6,079 nt of DNA. It comes from Ornithomonoglobus_A sp034090805. Lineage in GTDB: Bacteria; Bacillota; Clostridia; UBA1381. Below are positions 1 through 5,618 of this stretch, one piece after another (position 1 is the stretch's first letter; every line of letters begins with the position of its first letter). The notes under the pieces were generated by a model, which searched no databases, was not told the DNA's origin, and saw only the letters and a list, made by a program, of their open reading frames with translations. Position numbers and translations under genes: made by a program. The stretch lies in the NCBI GenBank assembly GCA_034090805.1, contig JAXDRV010000098.1:1-6079 (forward strand). Direction: 5' to 3'.

Positions 1-19
1 GCATTGATAAAGTCTGCTA

Positions 20-51
20 AAATAAATATTTTGAGAACAAAATATTTATTT
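20..51. repeat. Perfect 14-bp AT-rich hairpin (first of three)
   Basis: Bases 20-33 are the exact reverse complement of 38-51, with a 4-base AGAA loop at 34-37. The stem is almost all A/T apart from the G-C pair closing the loop. It is the first of three hairpins separated by only two bases each. It has no coding content, and its function is unknown. The upstream gene is outside the window, so a role as a transcript end cannot be excluded, though a terminal T-run after the stem is short. Confidence 0.8.
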
Positions 52-53
52 GT

Positions 54-95
54 GGTGCAAGGATTTTTTCATATTTATGAAAAAATCCTTGCACC
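54..95. repeat. Perfect 19-bp hairpin (second of three)
   Basis: Bases 54-72 are the exact reverse complement of 77-95, around an ATTT loop at 73-76. The stem starts with GGTGCAAGGA and continues through a T6/A6 tract. A perfect 19-bp stem with a 4-base loop is longer than an ordinary intrinsic terminator needs, and no T-run follows it. It sits between two other perfect hairpins, so the three look like one composite element. Confidence 0.85.
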
Positions 96-97
96 CA

Positions 98-149
98 AAC
101 AATTATGAAACGCTTTTAAGCCGCTATGCGGCTGCGTTTCATAATTGTT
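98..149. repeat. Compound hairpin: 16-bp outer and 6-bp inner stem (third of three)
   Basis: Bases 98-113 pair exactly with 134-149 (16 bp). Inside, 119-124 pairs with 128-133 (AGCCGC/GCGGCT) around a TAT loop. The only unpaired bases between the two stems are a one-sided bulge, TTTTA, at 114-118. No T-run follows. The bulged two-part stem looks more like a structured RNA or a DNA cruciform element than a terminator. No known family is recognised. Confidence 0.8.
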
Positions 150-176
150 CAACAGTCATTAATATTGGAATAAATT

Positions 177-212
177 AAAACCGCCGGAATAATATAAATT
201 AACGGCGGTTTT
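177..212 (+). terminator. Rho-independent terminator
   Basis: AAAACCGCCG (177-186) pairs with CGGCGGTTTT (203-212) across a 16-base A/T loop, and the T-run extends to 213. The GC core followed directly by Ts is the classic form. The A-run on the left also makes it plausible on the other strand. It lies 25 bases before the DUF4830 start, so it either ends an upstream transcript that includes the triple hairpin or attenuates read-through into that gene. No convincing sigma-A promoter is visible between it and the gene. Confidence 0.75.
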
Positions 213-237
213 TGTATGCGACGGAATGGAGATTATC

Positions 238-639
238 ATGAAAAAATATCGTATTATATCAGCAGTGCTTTTGGCGGCGACAGTGATAGCGTTTACTGTA
301 TTTGCAGATGAGGCGGCAGATTCCAAGGCGAAGAAATTCCTTGCATCCTACGGCTGGGAAACGGGGGAGAGAATCGAGCGGGAGGAGGTAATTATCCCGG
401 AGCCGTTTGATTTGGTATATGAAAATTATAATGAGCTTCAGACAGAGGCGGGACTTGACCTCAGACCGTATATGGGCAGAAGCGGCGCAAGGTATACCTA
501 TGAGGTTACCAACTACCCCTTTGATCCCGGGGAGCCGGTAAGGGCGAATGTAATCATAATTGACGGCAAATGTGTCGGCGGCGATATATGCACTGTGTCG
601 TTAAAAGGGTTTATACATTCATTACAATATCCGCATTGA
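238..639 (+). CDS. Secreted DUF4830 domain protein
   Basis: This encodes a small exported protein of 133 residues with no known reaction. Residues 1-23 form a signal peptide: MKKYR, then a hydrophobic stretch, with likely cleavage after V-F-A at 21-23. The mature part is about 110 residues and acidic near its start. The order 'KKFLASYGWE', 'PEPFDLVYENYNELQ', 'LRPYMG', 'RYTYEVTNYP', 'VRANVIIIDGKCVGGDIC' is what I recall of DUF4830 from Clostridia; this is recognition from memory, not a search. Cysteines 112 and 118 could form a disulfide outside the cell. An ATG at 226 is in frame, but GGAG at 228-231 lies 6 bases before the ATG at 238, which makes 238 the better start. The gene stands alone: a terminator precedes it and a new promoter starts 30 bases after its stop. 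No clear terminator of its own is visible. Confidence 0.72.
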   Translation: MKKYRIISAVLLAATVIAFTVFADEAADSKAKKFLASYGWETGERIEREEVIIPEPFDLVYENYNELQTEAGLDLRPYMGRSGARYTYEVTNYPFDPGEPVRANVIIIDGKCVGGDICTVSLKGFIHSLQYPH

Positions 640-668
640 TTTTTGTGGATAATTACAGAAAAAACGTG

Positions 669-697
669 TTGACAAACATTAAAGCGTATGATATAAT
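669..697 (+). promoter_or_regulatory. Consensus sigma-A promoter of the vanZ-like/PHP operon
   Basis: TTGACA (669-674), a 17-base spacer and TATAAT (692-697) match the consensus at every position. A TG at 689-690 adds an extended -10. ATTACAGAAAAAA (652-664) upstream may act as an UP-like element. Transcription should start near 704-706, leaving a leader of about 120 nt before the VanZ-like start codon. Confidence 0.9.
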
Positions 698-703
698 ATA
701 TTC

Positions 704-827
704 GCAGTCGGGATTTGGCTGTAGTTATATGAAGTATGCCACTGTTTTGCAGTGAAAATGATAAATCTCGCTCATACGGGACGGAGTTGTCCGACCCTGT
801 CGGGCGGGGATTTTTTTTAGGGTGACA
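704..827 (+). promoter_or_regulatory. Structured 5' leader, possible attenuator
   Basis: The leader can fold into several local stems: CAGTC/GGCTG (705-709/717-721), CACTG/CAGTG (740-744/750-754), GTATG/CATAC (734-738/773-777) enclosing the previous one, and GGAC/GTCC (779-782/789-792). The last shares bases 789-792 with the terminator-like hairpin that ends the leader, so the two are mutually exclusive. That arrangement suits transcription attenuation or a riboswitch. I do not recognise a known class; T-box and common riboswitch signature motifs are absent. The individual stems are only 4-5 bp, so the fold is tentative. Confidence 0.45.
789..818 (+). terminator. Terminator-like hairpin directly before the vanZ-like start
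   Basis: Bases 789-795 pair with 799-805 (7 bp including one T-G wobble; core CCGAC/GTCGG) around a 3-base loop. GGGGA follows, then eight Ts (811-818). The Ts end one base before the AGGG ribosome binding site (819-822). Read-through is required to express the two downstream genes. The stem is modest and has four Gs between it and the T-run, so strength is uncertain. Confidence 0.5.
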
Positions 828-1313
828 ATGAGTATAAATTTAAAAAAAATACTGTCCGTAACAGCAACTGCGGCGGTTATGACTTTGATTTTTATGTTTT
901 CCGCACAGACGAGCGAGGAATCCTCACAGGTCAGTACGGGTTTAACGCAAAAGATAGTTGATGTTGTGGCGGCGGTGACCGCTATGTCCCCGGACGAAAA
1001 AGCGGGACTTGTGCTTAATATACACAATATAATCCGAAAAGCGGCGCATTTTACAATTTACGGACTTCTCGGAGTTTGCTCCGGGGCTATGTTTCGCTCA
1101 TTTATGAGCAATGTAAAATTCGGGCGGATAATTTTGTATGCGGCGGCGTTTTGCTGCGTGTATGCTTGTACGGACGAATTTCATCAGCTTTTTGTCAGCG
1201 GGAGAGGACCGCAGATTACCGATGTGCTTATAGATACGTGCGGCGCATTGTGCGGTGCTGCCCTGCTTGCGGGACTGAGCTATGTTGTCGGGAGGAGGAA
1301 AAATTATGATTGA
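828..1313 (+). CDS. VanZ-like family membrane protein
   Basis: This encodes a 161-residue integral membrane protein of the VanZ-like family (PF04892). About four hydrophobic segments are visible, near residues 6-25, 72-92, 99-115 and 131-154. Family motifs are present: FMFSAQ (22-27), RKAAHF.IYGLLG (70-82), DEFHQLF (116-122), GRGPQ (125-129) and DV.IDT.GA (132-140). VanZ itself gives low-level teicoplanin resistance, but most chromosomal homologues have no proven role; an envelope function is inferred, and resistance should not be assumed. A GTG at 822 is in frame but has no ribosome binding site. ATG 828 has AGGG five bases upstream and is preferred. The last 8 bases overlap the next gene, so the two are probably translationally coupled. 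Confidence 0.88.
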   Translation: MSINLKKILSVTATAAVMTLIFMFSAQTSEESSQVSTGLTQKIVDVVAAVTAMSPDEKAGLVLNIHNIIRKAAHFTIYGLLGVCSGAMFRSFMSNVKFGRIILYAAAFCCVYACTDEFHQLFVSGRGPQITDVLIDTCGALCGAALLAGLSYVVGRRKNYD

Positions 1314-2067
1314 TTTTCATTCGCATATTGTCCCGTCAATAGACGACGGCTCGGAATCTGCGGAAATGTCGCTTGAAATGTTAAAAAAGAGCGCTGAATA
1401 CGGAGTGACAGACGTTGTATCCACCTCGCACTGCTATCCGAGGCACAGGGAAAGCATCAGCCATTTCCTTGAAAGGCGTAAAAACGGCATGGAAAAGCTG
1501 AACTCGGCGGCGGAAGGAATGAATTTACCGAAAATTCATCTCGGCTGCGAGGTTAATATGTTTACCGATGTTGCCGAATTTGACAATATCGCCGATTTGT
1601 GCATAGAAAATACAAATTATATTATGATAGAAATGCCGTATGAGCCGTGGAAGGAATGGATGACCGATTCGGTATACAAGCTGACCGTAAAGGGGCTGCG
1701 TCCCATAATGGCGCATATTGACAGGTTTGTTATGCAGGACGCTGCGGCGCTGAATGCTTTGTATGAGCTTGATGTGCTCTATCAGGTTAATGCGGAGCTG
1801 TTTGCGGACAAGCATATGGCGAAGTTTGCGGACAGACTTCTTTCCGAGGGACATGCTCACGTGCTCGGCAGCGATATGCACAATATGACCGTCAGGTGTC
1901 CGAATATGGATATTGCAAAGGAAAATATCGTGAAACGCTACGGCGAGGGGTGCATGGAGTTTTTTGAAAAGAATGCACGTGTGATACTCTCAAACGAAGC
2001 TGTGGCGGAACAGTTTTTTGTGCTTCCTGAAAAAAAGAGCTTGTTTTCAAGACTGCGCAGAAAGTGA
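1306..2067 (+). CDS. CpsB/YwqE-type PHP-domain protein-tyrosine phosphatase
   Basis: This encodes 253 residues, about the usual length of the CpsB/CapC/YwqE family. These metal-dependent phosphatases of the PHP superfamily remove phosphate from tyrosines of bacterial BY-kinases that control capsule or exopolysaccharide export. The metal-binding set is complete: H5-x-H7 in MIDFHSH, D13-D14-G15, H42 (STSH), E82 (GCE), H137 with R140 (AHIDR), and D190-x-H192 (SDMH). It has no signal peptide and is cytoplasmic; the basic tail FSRLRRK might touch membrane or partner. AGGAGG at 1293-1298, seven bases before ATG 1306, fixes the start over the in-frame ATG at 1282. It overlaps the vanZ-like gene by 8 bases. 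No BY-kinase, chain-length regulator or glycosyltransferase lies in this window, so the partner is unknown. Another PHP phosphoesterase role cannot be ruled out. Confidence 0.85.
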   Translation: MIDFHSHIVPSIDDGSESAEMSLEMLKKSAEYGVTDVVSTSHCYPRHRESISHFLERRKNGMEKLNSAAEGMNLPKIHLGCEVNMFTDVAEFDNIADLCIENTNYIMIEMPYEPWKEWMTDSVYKLTVKGLRPIMAHIDRFVMQDAAALNALYELDVLYQVNAELFADKHMAKFADRLLSEGHAHVLGSDMHNMTVRCPNMDIAKENIVKRYGEGCMEFFEKNARVILSNEAVAEQFFVLPEKKSLFSRLRRK

Positions 2068-2088
2068 AATTTGCGTTTTTGGAATTTT

Positions 2089-2130
2089 AATATGCGATTA
2101 ACCGGTATTTGTAAAGGTTAATCGCATATT
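2089..2130 (+). terminator. Operon-end hairpin after the PHP phosphatase
   Basis: A perfect 15-bp stem (2089-2103 with 2116-2130) surrounds a 12-base loop, 21 bases after the phosphatase stop codon. Only a weak T-rich tail (TGTGTTTG) follows, so termination may be imperfect, or the hairpin may mainly protect the mRNA 3' end. Confidence 0.6.
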
Positions 2131-2303
2131 TGTGTTTGAATGTATTAAGAGCTAATTTCATATTCCTGTATTTTCTTAAAGAGAATTTTTAAAGCTTATG
2201 TCGATTTTTATACTGTAATTCTACTTTTTACATAAAATAATTTCTTTTATTTTACAAATATTACAATAAATATACTAATATTACAAATATATTACAAAAA
2301 CAG
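2131..2303. other. AT-rich intergenic DNA with repeated TTACAA
   Basis: I see no gene on either strand. The DNA is very A/T-rich. The hexamer TTACAA occurs at 2252, 2261, 2281 and 2292, at intervals of 9, 20 and 11 bases, roughly in phase with the DNA helix and leading into the promoter at 2304. This could be a curved or UP-like stretch or a set of protein sites; in such A/T-rich DNA it may also be chance. Confidence 0.4.
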
Positions 2304-2332
2304 TTGACATATGAGGAATTATATGGTAAAAT
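2304..2332 (+). promoter_or_regulatory. Sigma-A promoter of the DUF6514 gene
   Basis: TTGACA (2304-2309), a 17-base spacer and TAAAAT (2327-2332) form a strong promoter, with TG at 2324-2325 giving an extended -10. TATATTACAAAAA (2288-2300) lies just upstream and GAGGAA (2313-2318) lies in the spacer; both recur in the promoter at 2721. The expected start is near 2339, giving a leader of about 120 nt. Confidence 0.88.
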
Positions 2333-2338
2333 CTGTTA

Positions 2339-2460
2339 GAAAAGAAAAAAGATACAAAAAACGTATCAGAAAGCTTAAAAATCGGCAATAAATCATGGCG
2401 TAAATATTCCGCAGTGATGCGGAAAGCTGATGTTAGAATGCCGTTGGGGGGACATGGAAA
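2339..2460 (+). promoter_or_regulatory. Structured 5' leader of the DUF6514 gene
   Basis: A small hairpin GATAC/GTATC (2351-2355/2363-2367) comes first. A long interrupted stem follows: CGGCA/TGCCG (2383-2387/2439-2443); a 6x6 internal loop; CATGGC with GCT-G-ATG (2394-2399/2426-2432, one wobble and one bulge); a one-sided loop (2400-2406); and a 6-bp tip TTCCGC/GCGGAA (2407-2412/2419-2424). The big stem ends 2 bases before the G-run at 2446-2451 that serves as ribosome binding site. The layout fits a cis-regulatory RNA acting on translation, or an mRNA stability element. No known riboswitch class is recognised. Confidence 0.45.
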
Positions 2461-2679
2461 ATGGAACGATATAAACTTATTTCATCAACTTTTACAACTG
2501 AGGAGGGCGAGAAGTACACCGGATACGGAATCGCATATGACTGCGGCGGCGAAATACGCACGATTGTAGAGGACATATCTGTTGACAGGGGACTTGTTGA
2601 GGATATAATCAGCCGCTGCAATAAATTCGAGGCCGCTCCGGAACACGCAGCAGATATTATTTATGACAGTATTTTATAA
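2461..2679 (+). CDS. DUF6514 family protein
   Basis: This encodes a 72-residue cytoplasmic protein with no signal peptide or membrane segment. The pattern YTGYGIAYDCGG, then IVEDISVDRGLVEDIISRCN, then APEHAADIIYDSIL matches what I recall of DUF6514, a short family common in Clostridia with no established function. The family assignment is from memory of the pattern and needs a profile search. GGGGGG (2446-2451) lies 9 bases before ATG 2461; an ATG at 2454 is out of frame and gives no matching protein. The gene stands alone with its own strong promoter and a leader longer than half its coding length, which suggests tight or conditional expression. Confidence 0.7.
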   Translation: MERYKLISSTFTTEEGEKYTGYGIAYDCGGEIRTIVEDISVDRGLVEDIISRCNKFEAAPEHAADIIYDSIL

Positions 2680-2700
2680 ATGAAAGACTGAAATTTTTTT
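2667..2700 (+). terminator. Weak candidate terminator after DUF6514
   Basis: CAGT (2667-2670) pairs with ACTG (2687-2690), with an inner ATTT/AAAT stem and a purine bulge, followed by AAA and seven Ts (2694-2700). The stem overlaps the end of the coding region and is weak. The T-run is the best part of the evidence. Confidence 0.3.
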
Positions 2701-2720
2701 GTATATTACAAAAAATCATA

Positions 2721-2749
2721 GTGACAATCGAGGAAAAATATGTTATAAT
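2721..2749 (+). promoter_or_regulatory. Sigma-A promoter of the GH2 gene
   Basis: GTGACA (2721-2726, one mismatch to consensus), a 17-base spacer and a perfect TATAAT (2744-2749), with TG at 2741-2742. It shares TATATTACAAAAA upstream (2702-2714), GAGGAA at the same spacer position (2730-2735) and ATATG before the -10 with the promoter at 2304. The start is expected near 2756. Confidence 0.87.
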
Positions 2750-2755
2750 CGATTA

Positions 2756-2817
2756 CGTAAGTAAGTGTTATTTTACGGATACATATAAAACTGTGATTTG
2801 TACCGCCGCAATGCGGC
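2756..2817 (+). promoter_or_regulatory. Two small hairpins in the GH2 leader
   Basis: CGTAA/TTACG (2756-2760/2773-2777) sits at the very 5' end of the predicted transcript. GCCGC/GCGGC (2805-2809/2813-2817) with an AAT loop ends 5 bases before the ribosome binding site GGAG at 2823-2826. They may stabilise the mRNA or modulate translation. No T-run follows, so neither is a terminator. Confidence 0.4.
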
Positions 2818-2832
2818 AGAATGGAGATTATT

Positions 2833-5556
2833 ATGGAAAAATTCAGGCTGGATAAAGGGTGGAAATTTTTTGAAGGAGAAATTGACTCCACTGCACGTTC
2901 GCACACGGAATGTTATATGGCGGCGAAAGCGGGAGGAGCAAGAGGGGGAGGAAGCCCTGAGATAGATATTTCCGCATTTGAAACGATTGATTTGCCGCAT
3001 GATTTTGCGGTAGGGCATGATTTTGACGAAAAATACGGACCTGCAAACGGGTATAAGGCAAGAGGCAAAGGTTGGTATTTCAGGCAGTTCAGACTTGACG
3101 AGGAAGACAGGGACAAGGAGCTGTATATTGAATTTGGAGGCGTGGCGACTCACTGCACCGTATATATGAACGGATCGGTGGTGTACCGCAATTTCAGCGG
3201 CTACAATTCATTTATAGTGAACGTCACTGATATGGCTTTGTACGGCGACAGCGTAAATATGCTTGCGGTTGAGGTGAATGCAGACGTAGTTGAAGGCTGG
3301 TGGTATGAGGGTGCAGGAATTTACCGTCATGTTGATCTGTATAAGAGCGACCGTCTGCACATTAAGCCGCGGGGAGTTTTTGTTAAGCCGATAAAAAAAT
3401 CGGAGGACGTGTGGAATGCGGTAACGACGAGTGAAATTGTGAATTTCGGAAAAGAGAAGCGTCGTTTCACATTGGTGTCGAGCATTTATGACGAACAGGG
3501 AATAGTTGTCGGAAAGGAAAGCACTTCAGCGTCACTTGATGCGGGCGAGGAGATAAGCATAAAACAGGACGTTCTTACCTACAGTCCGTATCTGTGGGAC
3601 ATAGACTGCCCCAAGCTTTATAAAATGGTTACGGAAATATTCGAGGAGGATATGCCGATAGACAAAGCGGAAAACAAATTCGGATTCCGCACAATAGGCA
3701 TTGATAAGGATAAGGGATTTTTCCTTAACGGAAGGCACGTCCCGATTTACGGAACGTGTAATCATCAGGATCATGCGGGCGTGGGAGTTGCCGTCCCCGA
3801 TGCGATAAATGAATACAGAATACAGCTTTTAAAGGAAATGGGTACGAACGCATACCGCTGTTCGCACGGAAATCCTTCGGCAGAGATACTCGACTTATGC
3901 GATGAATACGGAATACTCGTAATGGATGAAAACAGGAATTTCAATTCCTCGCCGAACGGCTTGGAGCAGGTTAGGGATATGGTTCTGCGTGACAGAAATC
4001 ACCCTTCGGTTGTGATGTATTCGATATTTAACGAGGAGCCTTTGCAGGGGACTCCGACAGGCAGAAAGCTAACGGAGCGTATTCGCCGCGAGATTGAAAA
4101 ATATGATGATACAAGATTTATCACGGGTGCAATGGACAGTGGAATGATGTCGGAGGACGGAGCAATATCGGAGCTTGACATAATGGGCTTTAATTACAAT
4201 ACGTTCCGTTACGACCCGTTCCGTGAAAAATTCCCCGATGTTCCCATGATCGGCAGTGAAAACGACAGTGCGTTTCAGACAAGATATGTCTATGAAACGG
4301 ACGAGAGCAAAAACGTAATTGACAGCTATGATTCATGTGCTGCGCCGTGGGGAAATACATACAGAGACGGCTTTAGGCAGATTGATACAAGAAAGCACAT
4401 AATGGGAATGTTCATATGGACAGGCTTTGATTACAGAGGTGAGCCTACGCCGTTTAAGTACCCGTCAATAGGCACACAGTTCGGAATAATGGACACGTGC
4501 GGTTTCCCGAAGGACGCATTTTATCTTAACAAGGCGTTTTTCACAAAAGAGCCCATGATACATATCGTGCCGTCACATTGGAATTTTGAAAAAGGAAAGA
4601 CGGTTAAGCTGATGCCGAACACAAACTGTACTGAGGCGGAGCTGTTCATAAACGGCAGGAGCTTTGGAAGGAAAAACGTTGATAAATATGATATGTGCGA
4701 ATGGACGGCGGAGTTTGAGCCGGGAACGGTTGTTATGAAGGGATACATAGAAGGCAAGGAAATATGCTCCGATGAAATCAAGACGGCGGGTGAGCCGCAT
4801 AGAGTGTGCATTGCATTGTCAAGAGCGTTCGTATACGGCGGCTGTCAAGACGCTGTTGCCGTGAATGTCTATGTTACCGATAAAAACGGAATAAGAAATC
4901 TCACCGCCTCCAATCATATTCGGTTTGAAGTTTCCGGCGGCAGAGTGCTGGGAGTGGGAAACGGCGATCCTAATTCACATGAGCCGGACAAGGCAAGCGA
5001 GAGAGATTTGTTCAACGGATTATGCCAGGCGATAATTGAGCCGTATGACGATGCGGAAAGCGTAATTGTTAAGGCATATTCAGACGGACTTGAGAGTGCG
5101 GAGACTGCGCTTGAGGTTCACCGGTCTGAGGTGAACAGAAAATATATCCCCTCAATCAGCGAGCGGACTGTATCGAAATGGCGTAAAACAGCCGTGTTGT
5201 CGGACGAAATGCCGGATGCTGTAAAGCCTATTGAGGATTATAATATGAATATGTACGAAACCGTAACGGTGGGAACGGGTGCTGATGAAACCTTTACCGC
5301 CGGAGAGGGATACGGACTGTACAAGACGGAAACGGAGCTGCCGGAGGACGGAAAGCACACGCTTTTGCTGCGTGAAATTGTCGGAGATATGGTATATATT
5401 TATGTCAACGGTGAAATGGTTCTTGAACGTGAGTGCAAAGACGGAGCAAGAATAGAGCTGCCGGTCAGCGGAGGTAAATGCAGCGTGGATATTTGCATAT
5501 TCACCAAACAGGGAAACAGAGCGGGAATAACAAAGCCTGTGGTTGTGCTGGAGTGA
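2833..5556 (+). CDS. Glycoside hydrolase family 2, beta-galactosidase-like
   Basis: This encodes a 907-residue retaining glycosidase that probably removes beta-galactosyl or related residues. There is no signal peptide, so it acts in the cytoplasm on imported sugars. Estimated domains: N-terminal sugar-binding sandwich (1-185, with EGAGIYR at 159-165), Ig-like (about 187-290), TIM barrel (about 292-570, with GFFLNG ending at 300 and NHQDH at 310-314), DUF4982-like (about 590-650), a second Ig-like/Glyco_hydro2_C5-like domain containing GNGDP (709-713), and a further beta-rich C-terminal domain (about 780-907). The acid/base is E401 in FNEEP and the nucleophile is E476 in IGSEND; the 75-residue spacing is normal for GH2. 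W529 in FIWTGFDYRGEPTPF lines the sugar pocket in relatives. The start uses GGAG (2823-2826) 6 bases before ATG 2833, rather than the in-frame ATG at 2821. No transporter or regulator adjoins it. The substrate is inferred; beta-glucuronidase is less likely, as no NxKG motif is seen. Confidence 0.9.
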   Translation: MEKFRLDKGWKFFEGEIDSTARSHTECYMAAKAGGARGGGSPEIDISAFETIDLPHDFAVGHDFDEKYGPANGYKARGKGWYFRQFRLDEEDRDKELYIEFGGVATHCTVYMNGSVVYRNFSGYNSFIVNVTDMALYGDSVNMLAVEVNADVVEGWWYEGAGIYRHVDLYKSDRLHIKPRGVFVKPIKKSEDVWNAVTTSEIVNFGKEKRRFTLVSSIYDEQGIVVGKESTSASLDAGEEISIKQDVLTYSPYLWDIDCPKLYKMVTEIFEEDMPIDKAENKFGFRTIGIDKDKGFFLNGRHVPIYGTCNHQDHAGVGVAVPDAINEYRIQLLKEMGTNAYRCSHGNPSAEILDLCDEYGILVMDENRNFNSSPNGLEQVRDMVLRDRNHPSVVMYSIFNEEPLQGTPTGRKLTERIRREIEKYDDTRFITGAMDSGMMSEDGAISELDIMGFNYNTFRYDPFREKFPDVPMIGSENDSAFQTRYVYETDESKNVIDSYDSCAAPWGNTYRDGFRQIDTRKHIMGMFIWTGFDYRGEPTPFKYPSIGTQFGIMDTCGFPKDAFYLNKAFFTKEPMIHIVPSHWNFEKGKTVKLMPNTNCTEAELFINGRSFGRKNVDKYDMCEWTAEFEPGTVVMKGYIEGKEICSDEIKTAGEPHRVCIALSRAFVYGGCQDAVAVNVYVTDKNGIRNLTASNHIRFEVSGGRVLGVGNGDPNSHEPDKASERDLFNGLCQAIIEPYDDAESVIVKAYSDGLESAETALEVHRSEVNRKYIPSISERTVSKWRKTAVLSDEMPDAVKPIEDYNMNMYETVTVGTGADETFTAGEGYGLYKTETELPEDGKHTLLLREIVGDMVYIYVNGEMVLERECKDGARIELPVSGGKCSVDICIFTKQGNRAGITKPVVVLE

Positions 5557-5567
5557 TATAACGGCTT

Positions 5568-5598
5568 TTGACAATTTATTGTACAGGAAAGGTAATTG
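5568..5598 (+). promoter_or_regulatory. Possible promoter of the stalk-domain gene
   Basis: A perfect TTGACA (5568-5573) begins 12 bases after the GH2 stop, but the best -10 candidate is poor (TAATTG at 5593-5598, 19-base spacer). If it is real, it may need an activator. Otherwise the stalk gene is read through from GH2. Confidence 0.3.
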
Positions 5599-5607
5599 CT
5601 CTGTACA
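5580..5607 (+). terminator. 7-bp hairpin between GH2 and the stalk gene
   Basis: TGTACAG (5580-5586) pairs with CTGTACA (5601-5607) across a 14-base loop. No T-run follows, so termination is doubtful. As DNA, the two TGTACAG arms, 21 bases apart, could equally be binding sites for a regulator. Confidence 0.35.
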
Positions 5608-5618
5608 GTCTGCTTCCG

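Noticed and set aside
98..149. Integron attC site
   Set aside because: The long inverted repeat is suggestive, but the ends do not match the RYYYAAC/GTTRRRY boxes and no integrase or cassette array is visible.
20..149. CRISPR array
   Set aside because: The three inverted repeats have different sequences; there is no direct repeat unit with spacers.
145..176. Promoter for the DUF4830 gene (TTCAAC at 148, TAAATT at 171)
   Set aside because: It has only 3/6 and 4/6 matches, and a terminator lies between it and the gene, so it was not called.
570..755. Plus-strand open frame overlapping the end of the DUF4830 gene
   Set aside because: It is out of frame with the DUF4830 gene, runs through the promoter at 669-697, and encodes a sequence with no recognisable features.
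704..827. T-box leader before the vanZ-like gene
   Set aside because: The conserved T-box antiterminator sequence (GGGTGGNACCGCG type) is absent, and the downstream genes are not amino-acid related.
725..1027. Minus-strand open frame across the vanZ leader and gene
   Set aside because: It is a shadow of the VanZ-like gene and its leader, with no family resemblance and no minus-strand ribosome binding site. The plus-strand frame has clear VanZ motifs.
2773..3153. Minus-strand open frames over the GH2 5' end
   Set aside because: They are mirror images of the GH2 coding frame, whose conserved GH2 motifs leave no doubt about the true strand.
5152..5574. Minus-strand 140-codon frame over the GH2 3' end
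   Set aside because: It lies antisense to the GH2 C-terminal domain and has no ribosome binding site or family pattern; the composition is that of a reversed coding frame.
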